A stretch of 23,307 nt of DNA from NCBI RefSeq assembly GCF_035268865.1, contig NZ_DATFKB010000007.1, positions 1 through 23,307 of the forward strand, read 5' to 3'. The notes under the pieces were generated by a model. That model made no database searches, had not been told where the DNA came from, and saw only the letters and a program-made list of their open reading frames with translations. Numbering within the stretch: position 1 is the stretch's first letter; the number at the start of each line of letters is the position of its first letter. Both the position numbers and the translations under genes were made by a program. This DNA comes from Salinivirga sp035268865. GTDB taxonomy: Bacteria; Bacteroidota; Bacteroidia; Bacteroidales; Salinivirgaceae. This document shows, piece by piece, positions 23,192 to 23,307 of this stretch.

Positions 23192-23307
23192 TTATTCATA
23201 GTGACAATGCGGGCAGGGCATTGGTTTGCGTTTGGTTTTGATGTTAGTATTGAAATTAAACATCATTACAATTTCGTGTGCTCCACCGGTACCAGTTCCC
23301 ATTAGTT
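23192..23307 (-). CDS. C-terminus of a probable PorP/SprF-family outer-membrane protein (5' part outside window)
   Basis: On the minus strand a frame enters from the window edge and stops at 23192. The visible 37 residues begin LMGTGTGGAHEIVMMFNFNT and end KRKPMPCPHCHYE. A Gly-rich turn, then (S/A)HEI plus alternating residues ending in an aromatic, is how PorP/SprF proteins of Bacteroidota finish their last beta-strand; a short basic tail with a few prolines often follows. These proteins are associated with T9SS and gliding. The tail here adds CPHC, a pair of cysteines. Only 37 residues are visible, so the family is tentative; the length and start are unknown. Confidence 0.55.
   Translation of the reverse strand, partial: LMGTGTGGAHEIVMMFNFNTNIKTKRKPMPCPHCHYE

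Noticed and set aside
1..23307. tRNA, rRNA, CRISPR arrays, prophage or toxin-antitoxin genes
   Set aside because: None of the intergenic gaps shows a tRNA-like cloverleaf, spaced direct repeats or small paired frames of that kind; every long frame has a better explanation.

Overview
The window looks like ordinary chromosome of a member of the Bacteroidota (Bacteroidales/Marinilabiliales or Flavobacteriia-like; I cannot place it more finely). The evidence is two large secreted proteins with type A C-terminal sorting domains of the type IX secretion system (T9SS), the C-terminus of a probable PorP/SprF-family protein, AT-rich leaders with little Shine-Dalgarno signal, many promoter -7 boxes of the Bacteroidota form TAnnTTTG, and family-typical housekeeping proteins. 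I saw no rRNA, tRNA or CRISPR array.

Layout. 1-4824: two tandem genes for modular T9SS cargo proteins. They share an ungapped 3' module (carbohydrate-binding-like domain, sorting domain and terminator) present twice, exactly 2711 bp apart. 4825-5674: about 850 bp without a gene. It holds a 118-bp MITE-like element with perfect 16-bp inverted ends, a 70-bp nested inverted repeat that can fold as a three-way junction, and a partial older copy of that repeat in which the MITE seems to sit. 5675-8524 (minus): era-der-marC, two ribosome-assembly GTPases and a MarC-family membrane protein. 8584-9438 (minus): an unrecognised secreted protein made of two repeats of one domain. 9615-11498 (minus): a Uup-type ABC-F ATPase. 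11579-11950 (minus): a single-domain response regulator. 12136-14297 (plus): a tight cluster of a Crp/Fnr regulator, an IMPACT/YigZ protein and an M42-like metallopeptidase. 14320-16918: two methyltransferase genes (TylF-like and zinc-ribbon class I) and a homologue of spheroidene monooxygenase CrtA. 17184-17985: two small paralogous lipoproteins, one Glu/Lys-rich and one Cys/Asp-rich. 18055-20676 (minus): alaS. 20779-23132 (plus): M23 peptidase, CapA-like protein and MerR-like regulator, in a tight series divergent from alaS. 23192-23307 (minus): the 3' end of the PorP/SprF-like gene.

How it works together. The two cargo proteins would leave the cell through T9SS; the last partial gene may be related to that machinery or to a surface anchor. 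The M23-CapA-MerR group points to envelope or peptidoglycan maintenance. The rest is translation, ribosome assembly and regulation. I found no convincing new multi-gene system. The best leads are the MITE nested in a structured repeat, the conserved duplicated 3' module, the two-domain secreted protein, the Cys/Asp-rich lipoprotein, and the isolated CrtA homologue. Several start codons were moved from rare TTG/GTG positions to the nearest ATG, as explained in the entries.
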